Assembly (NCBI GenBank): GCA_963696655.1
Contig: CAVOLB010000124.1
Location: 11,491 to 75,490 of the forward strand
Length of the DNA: 64,000 nt
From: Hypericibacter sp963696655
GTDB taxonomy: Bacteria > Pseudomonadota > Alphaproteobacteria > Dongiales > Dongiaceae
Direction of reading: 5' to 3'
The notes under the pieces were generated by a model. It was not told the origin of the DNA. It made no database searches and worked only from the letters and a program-made list of their open reading frames with translations. This document shows positions 8,294-16,986 of this stretch, in pieces; within the stretch, counting starts at the first letter, position 1, and every line of letters begins with the position of its first letter. A program made the translations under genes and the position numbers.

Positions 8294-9253
8294 TCAGGCG
8301 AGAGCCGAAAGCTCGGCGATCTCGTCGCCCGAATAGACGGGCATATAGGGACGGCGCAGCGCCGCCAGCCAGGCTCTCGCCATGGGACAGCGACGGATCT
8401 CGACGGTGTCGCCGAAGAGATCGACGATGCGGCCGATCTCGTCGCCCTGAACCAGCGTCTGGCCGGGCGCCGCTGTCGGGTGAAACACGCCGCCGCGCGT
8501 CGAACGGAGGAAGAGGAGTTCGCCACCCTGCTTCGACGGCACCACCCCATCATCGGCGGGAAGCATTTCGAGGAGCGCAGCGGCACCTCGAATCGCGCGC
8601 GCGTGATTCTCGATGTCCTCCGCCGTCACCCGGGCGCCGCCGCCGCTTTCCACCAGCACGGCCGGCTTTCCCTTCGCGGCGAAACTCAGGAAAGCGGCGC
8701 CGACAAGACCATCGGCGGGCAGGTTGCAGAGGAACGGAGCACCGACGCTCCTCGCCAATGCGGCGGAACGGGATCCCAGCGCCGATCCATCATCATGGTA
8801 GAAGACGTGATGGGCGCAGATCAGGTGATCGCCGCCCGAATGGAGATCGAGGGCGGCATCCGCGATCTCCACCGCGATGCTGAAACTACGATGCGCCATG
8901 AGCTCGGAGAGAGCACCTTCGGAATGCCCGGGATAGCTCCGATTGAGATTGGCGCCATCCTGCGGCGTGAAGCGGCGGTTGTCGCGGAACGCCAACGGAT
9001 TGGCGGTGAGCAGGCACACCACGGTGCCACGCAGGGTGTCGAGGCGCAGTTTCGCCAGGAAGGCCTGGATCCCGAGAGGACCGGCAATCTCGGGACCATG
9101 AACGCAACCCTGAACCCAAAGCACGGGTCCCTTTGCCGCGCCTTGCGCAACGATGACCGGGGAGGTGATCGACGACCCGTCCGGATATTCTCCGAGGGCT
9201 ATGGTCCCCTTGCTGATCGTCGAGGATGCAGCTTCTGCCGTACCTATTCTCAC
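8294..9253 (-). CDS. Succinylglutamate desuccinylase/aspartoacylase family deacylase, DoeB-like
   Basis: A zinc-dependent M14-related amidohydrolase of 319 residues. The metal site is visible as GCVHGPE (His and Glu ligands), with DLHSGG supplying the third ligand; NLNRSYPG and VLVESGGG are further family blocks, and a C-terminal beta-rich domain follows (GETLVQGDEIG-like). I place the start at the GTG at 9253, because AAGGAG sits 6-7 bases upstream; an ATG 21 bases earlier lacks such a site. Relatives remove acyl groups from N-acylated amino acids (DoeB deacetylates N-acetyl-diaminobutyrate). It lies between a PotBC-like permease and the M24 hydrolase, so the operon probably imports and deacylates a modified amino acid. 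Confidence 0.75.
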   Translation of the reverse strand: MRIGTAEAASSTISKGTIALGEYPDGSSITSPVIVAQGAAKGPVLWVQGCVHGPEIAGPLGIQAFLAKLRLDTLRGTVVCLLTANPLAFRDNRRFTPQDGANLNRSYPGHSEGALSELMAHRSFSIAVEIADAALDLHSGGDHLICAHHVFYHDDGSALGSRSAALARSVGAPFLCNLPADGLVGAAFLSFAAKGKPAVLVESGGGARVTAEDIENHARAIRGAAALLEMLPADDGVVPSKQGGELLFLRSTRGGVFHPTAAPGQTLVQGDEIGRIVDLFGDTVEIRRCPMARAWLAALRRPYMPVYSGDEIAELSALA

Positions 9254-9328
9254 GAAATCTCCTTCAATCGACATGCACGCGGATGATCATGGCCGCCATC
9301 GCGCAATGGCGGGCATCTTGCGAAGGTC

Positions 9329-11044
9329 TCAGAAGCTCCTGATTGCGCGATTTGCCTCGCGGGCCGGTTGGGTCAGGAAGATGATCAGAAGTCCTAGCCC
9401 GGCGAGCAGCAAGCCGACCAGCATGACCACCACCGCGGCGGCGGGAACGACGGGCGTAACCTCGAGAATCGCCGCCTGCCAGAACGCCTTGGGTAACGTG
9501 CGCGTATGGACGCCCGAGAGGAAGAGAGCCACGACGATCTCATCGAACGAAGTCTGAAACGCGACGAGCCCGCTGACCACGAGGCTGCGGCTGAGCAGCG
9601 GCAATGTGACCCGCCGAAGCCGAGCCCCCCACCCTGCGCCCAAGGACCGTGCCGCGCGCTCGACGCCGATGCCGATTTCGCGCAACCCCGTATTGCAGAT
9701 GACGACCACGAAGGGAAGGGCCAGGACCGCATGGGCAAGCGCCAAGCCGAAGATCGTGTCGTCCATGCCCAGGACCGACGCGCTCGAATAGGCGCTCAGG
9801 GCATAGACCATCGGGGGAATGAGGCTGGGCGCGAGGAACAGGATCATGGCCAGGCGCGCCCGCCGGCCCCCCGCTTCGCGCAAGCCGAGGGCGGCCAGCA
9901 ACCCGACCAGCAGGGCGATGGCCGCCGCAAGGCTTGCCACAAGAAGGGAGTGACCGGCCGCCGATAGCCATTTGGAATCCTCGATCAGGGCGTGATACCA
10001 GCGCAGCGAGATCCCTTTCGGCGGGAACTGCAGATAAGTCCCCGAGCCGAGCGACATGGGAATGAGGGTCACCAGCGGCAGGAAAAGAAAGATCAGCACC
10101 GCCACGAGAAAGACGTTCCAACTGATCCGAGAATCGAGTATCGGAAGGATCGGGGAAAGCCGCCGGAGAATCTTCGTCGCGAGAGGCCCCAGGAATTTCG
10201 CTTCCTGGCGCCGGGGGCCGCCTTGTGGCCCGGGAGAACGCCCCACCGCCGTCACCCGGAAGAACAGCCACAGGACCAGGAGGGCGGCTGCCAGCAGGAA
10301 GACAGACAGAGCCGCGGCAAGAGAAAAATCGCCGAATATGTTCACCTGCTGCTCGATCAGCATGGAGAAGGTCCGGTCTCGCGGAGCTCCCAGGAGCGTC
10401 GGCGTGACAAACAAGCCGAGGGAGACGATGAAGGTCAGGAGCGCACCCGCCACGACACCGGGGATCGAGAGCGGCAGGAAAATGCGAACGAACGCCTGTG
10501 TCGGCCGTGCGCCCAGGGTTCGCGCCGCGCGAAGATTGGCGAGGTCGATCTCCGACATCTGAGCATAGAGAGTGAGAATCATCAGCGGCAGCATGATGTA
10601 CATGCTGCTGACGAGCGTCGCACCCGTCGTATGAAGAAGCCGGACGGGCCGGTCGACGAGATGAAGCGCCACCAGGATGCTGTTGACCAGCCCTTGTCGA
10701 TCGAGAACGGAGATCCAGGCATAGCTGCGCGCCAGGAGACTGGTCCACATCGGAATCGTCGCACAAACCATGATGAAGATGCGCAAGCGGCGACCGGCGA
10801 TCCGTGCCTGATAGGCCACCGGATATCCGACCAGCAAGGTGAACAGCGTCACAAGGGCCGCAAGCTCGAAAGTGCTCGCAAGCACATCCCAATACAGGGC
10901 CTGGCTCGCGACCTTCAGGTAACTGTCCCAGCCGCCGGCAAACCAGACGAGGCCGAGTATCGGCAGCACGAAACAGATCAGGACAAAGGCGACAGGCACA
11001 CCGAGAATCAGCCTGCCCCTGAAGCCCCGCGATCCCCCCGGCAT
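9329..11044 (-). CDS. Fused spermidine/putrescine-type ABC permease (PotB-PotC in one chain)
   Basis: A 571-residue inner-membrane protein with two binding-protein-dependent permease domains, each with about six transmembrane segments. The N-half begins LILGVPVAFVLICFVLPILGLVWF and has the EAA-like loop AARTLGARPTQAFVRIFLPLSIPGV. The C-half begins at about residue 320 (VFLVAVLIFLFLPLV) with a second loop AARSLGAGWGARLRRVTLPLL. Such permeases are usually two proteins; here they are joined through an Arg/Pro-rich cytoplasmic linker. The ATG at 11044 overlaps the ATPase stop (TGATG), which fixes the start. It works with the neighbouring ATPase and the PotD-like binding protein at 14847-15914. 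Confidence 0.9.
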   Translation of the reverse strand: MPGGSRGFRGRLILGVPVAFVLICFVLPILGLVWFAGGWDSYLKVASQALYWDVLASTFELAALVTLFTLLVGYPVAYQARIAGRRLRIFIMVCATIPMWTSLLARSYAWISVLDRQGLVNSILVALHLVDRPVRLLHTTGATLVSSMYIMLPLMILTLYAQMSEIDLANLRAARTLGARPTQAFVRIFLPLSIPGVVAGALLTFIVSLGLFVTPTLLGAPRDRTFSMLIEQQVNIFGDFSLAAALSVFLLAAALLVLWLFFRVTAVGRSPGPQGGPRRQEAKFLGPLATKILRRLSPILPILDSRISWNVFLVAVLIFLFLPLVTLIPMSLGSGTYLQFPPKGISLRWYHALIEDSKWLSAAGHSLLVASLAAAIALLVGLLAALGLREAGGRRARLAMILFLAPSLIPPMVYALSAYSSASVLGMDDTIFGLALAHAVLALPFVVVICNTGLREIGIGVERAARSLGAGWGARLRRVTLPLLSRSLVVSGLVAFQTSFDEIVVALFLSGVHTRTLPKAFWQAAILEVTPVVPAAAVVVMLVGLLLAGLGLLIIFLTQPAREANRAIRSF

Positions 11045-12114
11045 CAGAACAGCCGTGTTTTCGACCACTGCCAGCTCACCCGAACAGTTTCGCCCGCGAC
11101 GCGGGCCCGCCCGACGTCGTCCGTGATCTGTCTGACACGGAACATATCGCCGGACTTCAGGACGACGACAAACTCCGTAACCTCGCCCATGAAGAGAATG
11201 TCCTTGAGACGGCCCTCCACGCCTTCGGCCTGCAGCGGCACGAGGGCGGCGTGATGAGGACGGACGGCGACGACCCGTGGTTCTCCGACAGCCTCGATGC
11301 CAGAGGCCGGAACGTCGCCGCCATAGCCCTGGATTGAGACCCGGCACGCCGCACCGCGACGCTCGACATGGCTCACGGGCAGAAAATTGCAGTCGCCGAT
11401 GAAACCCGCCACGAAGCGGTTCCTCGGCGCGCCGAAAATCTCATGTGGCGTTCCCAATTGCACGACCCGTCCCTGCTCCATGACCGCGATCCGGTCCGCC
11501 ATGGCGAGGGCTTCCTGTTGGTCATGCGTCACATAGACGATCGTCGTTCCGACTTCACGATGCAGCGCACGGAACTCATGCTGCATGGCGTGCCGACGGT
11601 CCTTGTCCAAGGCCCCGAGGGGCTCGTCGAGCAACAACACGGAAGGCTCGAACACCAGAGCGCGCGCCAGGGCCACGCGCTGCTGCTGGCCGCCCGACAG
11701 CTCGTTCGGATAGCGTGCACCCAGCTCGCCCAGGCCGACCGTCCCCAGGGCCCGGGCGACATCCGCGGCGATCCGGTCTGGCGCGACTCCACGCATTTCG
11801 AGCGGAAAGGCGACATTGCCGGCGACGGTCAAATGCGGGAACAGGGCATATCCCTGGAAAACAACTCCGATGCCGCGCTGCTCCGGCGGCACATTGATCA
11901 GCGATCGTCCACTCATCCGGATATCGCCGCTCGACGGTGTCGTGAATCCGGCAATCGACATCAACACCGTCGTCTTGCCGGAGCCGGAAGGTCCCAACAG
12001 CGCCAGGAACTCCCCAGGCCGGATATCCAGGGAGACATCCTCGACAGCAGCGACGTCCCTATAGCGAACGCACAGGCGGTCGACCGCAAGATCGGCGGCA
12101 CGCCCCTTCCTCAA
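11044..12114 (-). CDS. ABC transporter ATP-binding protein, PotA/FbpC type
   Basis: The product, about 356 residues, has Walker A GPSGSGKTT, Q-loop VFQGYALFPHLTV, signature LSGGQQQRVALARAL, Walker B VLLLDEPLGALD and the H-loop THDQQEAL. A C-terminal TOBE-like domain of about 110 residues follows. No ATG is available near the conserved N-terminus (LAVDRLCVRYRDV). I propose the TTG at 12114, preceded by GGAGG at a rather long spacing of 13 bases. The frame stays open upstream, but that part is the remnant of the SDR gene and IS sequence. The tandem IS insertion lies only about 130 bases upstream, so expression of this ATPase and all genes below it may now depend on read-through or IS-borne transcription. 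Confidence 0.88.
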   Translation of the reverse strand: MRKGRAADLAVDRLCVRYRDVAAVEDVSLDIRPGEFLALLGPSGSGKTTVLMSIAGFTTPSSGDIRMSGRSLINVPPEQRGIGVVFQGYALFPHLTVAGNVAFPLEMRGVAPDRIAADVARALGTVGLGELGARYPNELSGGQQQRVALARALVFEPSVLLLDEPLGALDKDRRHAMQHEFRALHREVGTTIVYVTHDQQEALAMADRIAVMEQGRVVQLGTPHEIFGAPRNRFVAGFIGDCNFLPVSHVERRGAACRVSIQGYGGDVPASGIEAVGEPRVVAVRPHHAALVPLQAEGVEGRLKDILFMGEVTEFVVVLKSGDMFRVRQITDDVGRARVAGETVRVSWQWSKTRLF

Positions 12115-12241
12115 TCCGTCGCGGTTGCCTCCTGTTTCGCGGGCAGGCAGCACGGCCGCACCTGCGCCGCCGGCAGCGGTCACTGAAAGCCACCAGAAAC
12201 GGGCACGGCCGCACCGGTGACATAGCTCGCCTCGTCGCTCA

Positions 12242-13175
12242 GAGGCTGACTGAAAAAGGAGTTGGGTGATTTCAATCGGTTGTGATTCCGTTGGGTTGCG
12301 AATCTCAATGGAGATCACGATGGCCTGGACTGAAACCACCCGACCGCACTATCGGCGCGATGCCTTGCGATACGCAAGCGACCTGACGAATGCGGAATGG
12401 GCGTTGATCGCGCCCTTGATGCCGATGGCTTCCAAACTGGGGCGGCCGAGAAAGACAAATCTGCGCTCGGTGGTGGAGGCGATCCTGTACATGGCTTCGA
12501 CCGGCTGCCAATGGCGCGCGATCCCCAAGGAGTTCCCGCCCTACTCGACGGTGCAGAGCTACTTCTACGCCTGGTCGCACAAAGGCTTACTGGCGCACAT
12601 CAACCACATGCTGGTCACGGCCCTGCGCGAGAGGGTCGGGCGAGAGGCCAGCCCCACGGCGGGGGTGATCGACAGCCAGTCTGTGAAGAGCACCGAGTGT
12701 GGCGGGCCACGAGGCTTCGATGCCGCCAAGAAGATCAAAGGCCGCAAACGCCATATCGTCACCGATACCGAGGGCTGCCTGGTCGGGGTGCAGGTTCACG
12801 CTGCGGATATCCAGGATCGCGATGGCGCGCCCGACGTGCTGATGTCGATCCGCTCTCTCTACCCGTGGCTGCGCCATGTGTTCGCCGATGGCGGCTATGG
12901 TGGCGACAAGCTACGCGACGCCATGGCCGCGCTTGGTCAATGGACCTTCGAAATCATCAAGCGCTCCGACGCCGCCAAGGGCTTCGAGTTGCTGCCTCGC
13001 CGATGGGTGGTCGAACGCACCTTCGCCTGGCTCGGCCGATGTCGCCGCCTCGCCAAGGACTTCGAAGCCACCATCGAAAGCGCCGTGGCCTGGATCCTCG
13101 TCGCCCACATCCGTCGTCTCACGCGACGCTTGGCGAGACCTTGAAAGGCGCAACAGCTTTATGAGTTCAGAACTC
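12242..13175 (+). mobile_element. IS5-family insertion sequence, copy 1 (934 bp)
   Basis: It begins GAGGCTGACTG and ends CAGAACTC, and is flanked by TCA on both sides (12239-12241 and 13176-13178). The size, single transposase frame and TNA-type 3-bp flank fit the IS1031/IS427 side of the IS5 family. The two ends are only weak inverted repeats (GAG..CTGACT on the left against GAGTTCTGAACTC on the right). The second copy follows after just 3 bp. Confidence 0.88.
12320..13144 (+). CDS. IS5-family transposase (copy 1)
   Basis: A DDE transposase of 274 residues from the ATG at 12320, chosen because GGAG lies 6 bases upstream; an ATG at 12266 in the same frame would add 18 residues. Family features: the N-terminal YASDLTNAEWALIAPLMP segment, the first catalytic Asp in GVIDSQSVKST, the second in VFADGGYGGDK, and the catalytic Glu in VVERTFAWLGRCRRL. 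The protein is identical to that of copy 2. It is oriented opposite to the operon it interrupts. Confidence 0.95.
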   Translation: MAWTETTRPHYRRDALRYASDLTNAEWALIAPLMPMASKLGRPRKTNLRSVVEAILYMASTGCQWRAIPKEFPPYSTVQSYFYAWSHKGLLAHINHMLVTALRERVGREASPTAGVIDSQSVKSTECGGPRGFDAAKKIKGRKRHIVTDTEGCLVGVQVHAADIQDRDGAPDVLMSIRSLYPWLRHVFADGGYGGDKLRDAMAALGQWTFEIIKRSDAAKGFELLPRRWVVERTFAWLGRCRRLAKDFEATIESAVAWILVAHIRRLTRRLARP

Positions 13176-13178
13176 TCA

Positions 13179-14110
13179 GAGGCTGACTGAAAAAGGAGTT
13201 GGGTGATTTCAATCGGTTGTGATTCCGTTGGGTTGCGAATCTCAATGGAGATCACGATGGCCTGGACTGAAACCACCCGACCGCACTATCGGCGCGATGC
13301 CTTGCGATACGCAAGCGACCTGACGAATGCGGAATGGGCGTTGATCGCGCCCTTGATGCCGATGGCTTCCAAACTGGGGCGGCCGAGAAAGACAAATCTG
13401 CGCTCGGTGGTGGAGGCGATCCTGTACATGGCTTCGACCGGCTGCCAATGGCGCGCGATCCCCAAGGAGTTCCCGCCCTACTCGACGGTGCAGAGCTACT
13501 TCTACGCCTGGTCGCACAAAGGCTTACTGGCGCACATCAACCACATGCTGGTCACGGCCCTGCGCGAGAGGGTCGGGCGAGAGGCCAGCCCCACGGCGGG
13601 GGTGATCGACAGCCAGTCTGTGAAGAGCACCGAGTGTGGCGGGCCACGAGGCTTCGATGCCGCCAAGAAGATCAAAGGCCGCAAACGCCATATCGTCACC
13701 GATACCGAGGGCTGCCTGGTCGGGGTGCAGGTTCACGCTGCGGATATCCAGGATCGCGATGGCGCGCCCGACGTGCTGATGTCGATCCGCTCTCTCTACC
13801 CGTGGCTGCGCCATGTGTTCGCCGATGGCGGCTATGGTGGCGACAAGCTACGCGACGCCATGGCCGCGCTTGGTCAATGGACCTTCGAAATCATCAAGCG
13901 CTCCGACGCCGCCAAGGGCTTCGAGTTGCTGCCTCGCCGATGGGTGGTCGAACGCACCTTCGCCTGGCTCGGCCGATGTCGCCGCCTCGCCAAGGACTTC
14001 GAAGCCACCATCGAAAGCGCCGTGGCCTGGATCCTCGTCGCCCACATCCGTCGTCTCACGCGACGCTTGGCGAGACCTTGAAAGGCGCACAGCTTTATGA
14101 GTCAGAACTC
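13179..14110 (+). mobile_element. IS5-family insertion sequence, copy 2 (932 bp)
   Basis: A direct tandem duplicate of copy 1, separated from it by TCA. Its right flank is TAA (14111-14113). Near the right end it lacks two single bases found in copy 1 (CACAGC versus CAACAGC, and GAGTCAG versus GAGTTCAG); otherwise the copies read alike and encode the same transposase. Both are in the same orientation with only 3 bp between them, so this is an IS dimer, not a composite transposon with cargo. Confidence 0.88.
13257..14081 (+). CDS. IS5-family transposase (copy 2)
   Basis: Residue-for-residue the same 274-residue DDE transposase as copy 1, with the intact DDE residues (GVIDSQSVKST, VFADGGYGGDK, VVERTFAWLG) and the same GGAG-preceded ATG. 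Both copies being intact and identical implies a recent duplication and potential activity. In this orientation the gene faces into the minus-strand 5' part of the SDR gene. Confidence 0.95.
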   Translation: MAWTETTRPHYRRDALRYASDLTNAEWALIAPLMPMASKLGRPRKTNLRSVVEAILYMASTGCQWRAIPKEFPPYSTVQSYFYAWSHKGLLAHINHMLVTALRERVGREASPTAGVIDSQSVKSTECGGPRGFDAAKKIKGRKRHIVTDTEGCLVGVQVHAADIQDRDGAPDVLMSIRSLYPWLRHVFADGGYGGDKLRDAMAALGQWTFEIIKRSDAAKGFELLPRRWVVERTFAWLGRCRRLAKDFEATIESAVAWILVAHIRRLTRRLARP

Positions 14111-14846
14111 TAAGCAGAAAATTGATGACCGCAGCGACCTCTGCGGGGCGAGCCGCGCGCCGCAACGGAATCGTCTGAACCGCCTGCCGGATATCTTCCT
14201 CCGTGAGGAAGGCGCGACCCATCAGATTGTCGACGAACCCCGGGCAAACCGCATTGATGCGGATGCCCTGCGCGCCCAGCTCATCGACGAGATGCCGGAC
14301 CAGACCGTTCAGCGCCCATTTGCTCGCCGTATAATGGGGGCCGCCGACGGGACTGTGGTCCAGCGCCGCCGTCGAGGACACGATGACGATGCTGCTGCCG
14401 GCCCGGAGCTTGTCCCGGGCGGCATGCAGAATCGTATAGACGCTGTTGAGATTAGTATCGAGAAGCTCACGCCATTCGGCGGGCCCGACGCGACTGAAGG
14501 GTCCCGGACGCAAGGCACCGTGAGCGATGACGATGCCATCGAGGGGCGCCTCCACGCCGGAGACAGCATCGCCGAGAGCCTGCTGGTCCGCGAAATCGAC
14601 CCGCAGGTCGCCCCGCTTCGCGATCGGCGCATGGGCGAGCAATATCAGATTGTCGCCATTGGCGCGCAGACGCTCCTCCGCCGCCAGGCCGATGCTGCCA
14701 TCGACACCCGTCAGCAGGATGCGACGCTGTCCCCGGGAAGGGGACAGCGCCTTTTGATCGCGTCCAGATGAAGCGACGGACGATCCGGTCATGGCGTCAC
14801 AAGCCGAAGAGCCGCGGTAGGCTGAAGCCGTCCGGTCGAGTACCGA

Positions 14847-15914
14847 TCATTGGCCGTACCACTTGTTCCACACATCGATCGAGACCTTCTGCCAAGTATC
14901 GCCATTGCCGGAATCCTCGCCATAGAATTCGCCCGTGGTCGGGATCTGGCGATGGAGATTCTCAGGCGCGCTCGGCAGGCTCTTCGCATAGTCGGGATCG
15001 AGATACTGCAGCGCGTCCGTATTGGGCATGCTGTATTGGATCTGCTTCATGAACTCGGCCGACGGCTTCGCTTGCGACGCGAAGGCCAGGAGCTTCATGG
15101 CGACGTCCTTGTTCGGTGCGCCCTTGGGAACGACGAAATAGTCGACATAGAGAAGGGCCTGGCCGTACTCGAAATCGACCGGGGCGCCCTGGGATTTCGA
15201 TTGGAGCACGCGGCCGTTGGGCATCAGGCCGTAATCGACGTCACCGCTGACCAGAGCCTGGACGCCGGGCGCCGTATTGTCGAACCATACGGTCACATTC
15301 GGCTTGATCTTGTCGAGGCTCTTGGTGGCGCGGTCGAAATCGATCGGATAGAGCTTGTCGGACGCGACACCATCGGCCAGCAAGGCCGCTTCCCATGGCG
15401 GATTCGCGAAGGTTCCGGTCGGCAGGGCGCGCGGCCCGGGGAACTTTTTCGTGTCCCACAGCTCGGCATAAGTCTTGGGATGATCGTCACGTCCGAGGTC
15501 CGTCCGGTAGCCGATGCCGTAGGAGTACATCACGGCGGCGACGCCGTATTCCGGCCGGAACTGCGGTTCGATGGCCTTGATCGTTTGCGCATCGAACTGG
15601 GAATAGTCGATCTTCTCTAAAAGGCCCAGACGGACGAGATTCAAATAGTCCGCCTCGGTGACTTCAACGACGTCCCATTGCACGTTCTTGGCTTCGACCA
15701 TCGCCTTGATCTTCGCGACAGTCGGACCCGAATCCGTCACCAACTGGACGTGATTCGCTTCGGCAAAAGGCTTTACGAGCGCTTTTTCCTGCGCCTCCTG
15801 GAACGACCCACCATAGGAAACGAAGGTCACCGTGTCGGCGGCCTTGCTGGGTTGTGTACCGGCCGCGACCGCCAATGCGAGCGCGAACATGCCTATTGAT
15901 AGCGACTTTCTCAC
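14847..15914 (-). CDS. Extracellular solute-binding protein, PotD/spermidine-putrescine type
   Basis: A 355-residue secreted periplasmic binding protein. I start it at the GTG at 15914 (VRKSLSIGMFALALAVAAG), which has a strong GGGAGGAG site directly upstream. The N-terminus is a classical signal peptide with a probable cleavage after SKA. The mature protein follows the family pattern: VTFVSYGGSFQEAQEKALVKPF, WDVVEVTEADYLNLVRLGLLEKID, the hinge region MYSYGIGYRTD, and TGTFANPPWEAALLADGV. It is the second gene of the operon, 20 bases after the GntR gene, and would deliver substrate to the PotBC-like permease. The ligand cannot be read from the sequence; an amino-acid-derived or polyamine-like cation is the family norm. 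Confidence 0.9.
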   Translation of the reverse strand: MRKSLSIGMFALALAVAAGTQPSKAADTVTFVSYGGSFQEAQEKALVKPFAEANHVQLVTDSGPTVAKIKAMVEAKNVQWDVVEVTEADYLNLVRLGLLEKIDYSQFDAQTIKAIEPQFRPEYGVAAVMYSYGIGYRTDLGRDDHPKTYAELWDTKKFPGPRALPTGTFANPPWEAALLADGVASDKLYPIDFDRATKSLDKIKPNVTVWFDNTAPGVQALVSGDVDYGLMPNGRVLQSKSQGAPVDFEYGQALLYVDYFVVPKGAPNKDVAMKLLAFASQAKPSAEFMKQIQYSMPNTDALQYLDPDYAKSLPSAPENLHRQIPTTGEFYGEDSGNGDTWQKVSIDVWNKWYGQ

Positions 15915-15934
15915 AGTCTCCTCCCTATTCACGG

Positions 15935-16756
15935 TTACTGACGTTTTGCGCTGCCGCCGCAGGTCTTTCCCGACGACTTTCGGGGACCCGGTGAACTCCC
16001 GGCATTTGACAAGGCCGGCGCCGTCGAAACGCCGGATGTTGGGAATCGGCCGACCGCCCGGAATTTGCAGCGATCGACGCGATAGGCGATCGAGCCTGTC
16101 TCCACCGGTTCTCCGTCGGAGAGAAAATAGACGAAGCTGTTCTGAAGGACCGGCGTCCCGCGCGTCAGGCCCAAAGCCAAAGCGATATCGGCGCTCGACG
16201 GCAGAATCTCCGTTTCGAACTCGACCGTCTCGATCGGCATACCGGAGAGCTTCGAGATGACCTCAACGATTCCATGGTTGCGAAGCGTGTCGAGATCGAA
16301 ACGCGCCGCGACATCGGCGCGGCAATAGCGCTCTTCAAAACAGATGATCCGCCGGTTGACGATCCGGGTGAGGCGAAGGACGCCGACGCGTTCCTTCGGT
16401 GAGAGCCGGAGACGCTCGCGCACTTCCGGCGTCGGTCGAGACGCTGCGTCGAATCCGAGAATCTGGGTCTCGTAGGCAATCCCCTGTTGCCGGAAATCGT
16501 CCTCCAACGTGCACATCGGAATATTGTTCCGAATGGCCTTTGGCGGATTGACGATCGTTCCACGACCCCGCGTTCGCGTAATCGTGCCTGCTTGCTCGAG
16601 CAGCCCGAGCGCCTGCCTCACCGTAACGCGGCTCACGGCGAACTGCGCCGCGAGCTCGTTTTCGGTCGGCAGCAGCGTATCCGGCGCCATTTTTCCGATC
16701 TGATGCTTCAGCGATTCGGCGATCTCGAGATAACGGGCTTGCGAGTTTTTTTTCAC
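15935..16756 (-). CDS. GntR-family transcriptional regulator (HutC/UTRA subfamily)
   Basis: A 273-residue regulator with an N-terminal winged helix (residues ~8-72: TLLPTENELAAQFAVSRVTVRQALGLLEQAGTITR-type signature, with RGRGTIV wing) and a UTRA effector domain (~90-245). The start is the GTG at 16756, with GAGG six bases upstream; it opens with a run of eight A's encoding Lys-Lys-Asn. The C-terminal ~30 residues are Ser/Pro/Lys-rich and probably disordered. As the first gene of the operon it likely autoregulates and senses the imported substrate. Two TATACCTGA repeats overlap its promoter. Confidence 0.92.
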   Translation of the reverse strand: MKKNSQARYLEIAESLKHQIGKMAPDTLLPTENELAAQFAVSRVTVRQALGLLEQAGTITRTRGRGTIVNPPKAIRNNIPMCTLEDDFRQQGIAYETQILGFDAASRPTPEVRERLRLSPKERVGVLRLTRIVNRRIICFEERYCRADVAARFDLDTLRNHGIVEVISKLSGMPIETVEFETEILPSSADIALALGLTRGTPVLQNSFVYFLSDGEPVETGSIAYRVDRCKFRAVGRFPTSGVSTAPALSNAGSSPGPRKSSGKTCGGSAKRQ

Positions 16757-16785
16757 ACATGACCTCGGAGGGCTCGGGAAGGGAC

Positions 16786-16834
16786 GTTATAAAAGTATAT
16801 ACCTGATTGTCAATACTTGTAGGACTATACCTGA
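16786..16834 (-). promoter_or_regulatory. Promoter of the gntR-transport operon with two candidate GntR operators
   Basis: On the minus strand TTGACA (16813-16808), a 16-base spacer and TATAAC (16791-16786) form a near-consensus sigma70 promoter. The sequence TATACCTGA (plus-strand sense) occurs twice, at 16798-16806 inside the spacer and at 16826-16834 just upstream of the -35, with start points 28 bp apart. TATAC-containing half-sites are common for HutC-type regulators, so binding here would block RNA polymerase. The operator assignment is inference; the promoter match is directly visible. Confidence 0.65.
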
Positions 16835-16986
16835 GAAAGCGGCCCGGCGTTTTGCCCTCCCCGCGCTCGAGAGAGTGCGGCGGCGGGCGATTTCAGCGAA
16901 AAGAGAGAGGCGCCAGCCCCATCGAGGGACGGGGACGGCAATTCAGGATATGAGGCGGATGAACGCTAGCGCCGGCGAGATGCGCC

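Larger units (their letters stand above)
12180..14792 (-). pseudogene. Short-chain dehydrogenase/reductase gene interrupted by tandem IS elements
   Basis: The 5' part (14792 down to 14111) encodes an SDR: cofactor motif TGVDGSIG, AHGAL in place of the usual NAG, catalytic Ser in IVIVSSTAAL, the YTASK motif, and GIRINAVCPGFVDN. It breaks at AAVINFLL. The missing C-terminus is found on the far side of the IS pair at 12241-12180 and reads SDEASYVTGAAVPVSGGFQ then TGA, the normal SDR ending. Removing the insertions restores one frame of roughly 250 residues. The gene lies between the binding-protein gene and the ATPase gene in the transport operon, so it was probably an oxidoreductase for the imported compound. 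The interrupted protein would lose its last ~20 residues and gain IS-derived residues. Confidence 0.9.

Noticed and set aside
12242..14110. Composite transposon bounded by the two IS copies
   Set aside because: Only 3 bp lie between the copies, so there is no cargo.
16735..16760. Phase variation through the A8 run at the gntR start
   Set aside because: A run of eight A's is only modestly unstable, the GTG has a good ribosome-binding site, and no alternate in-frame product of interest arises.
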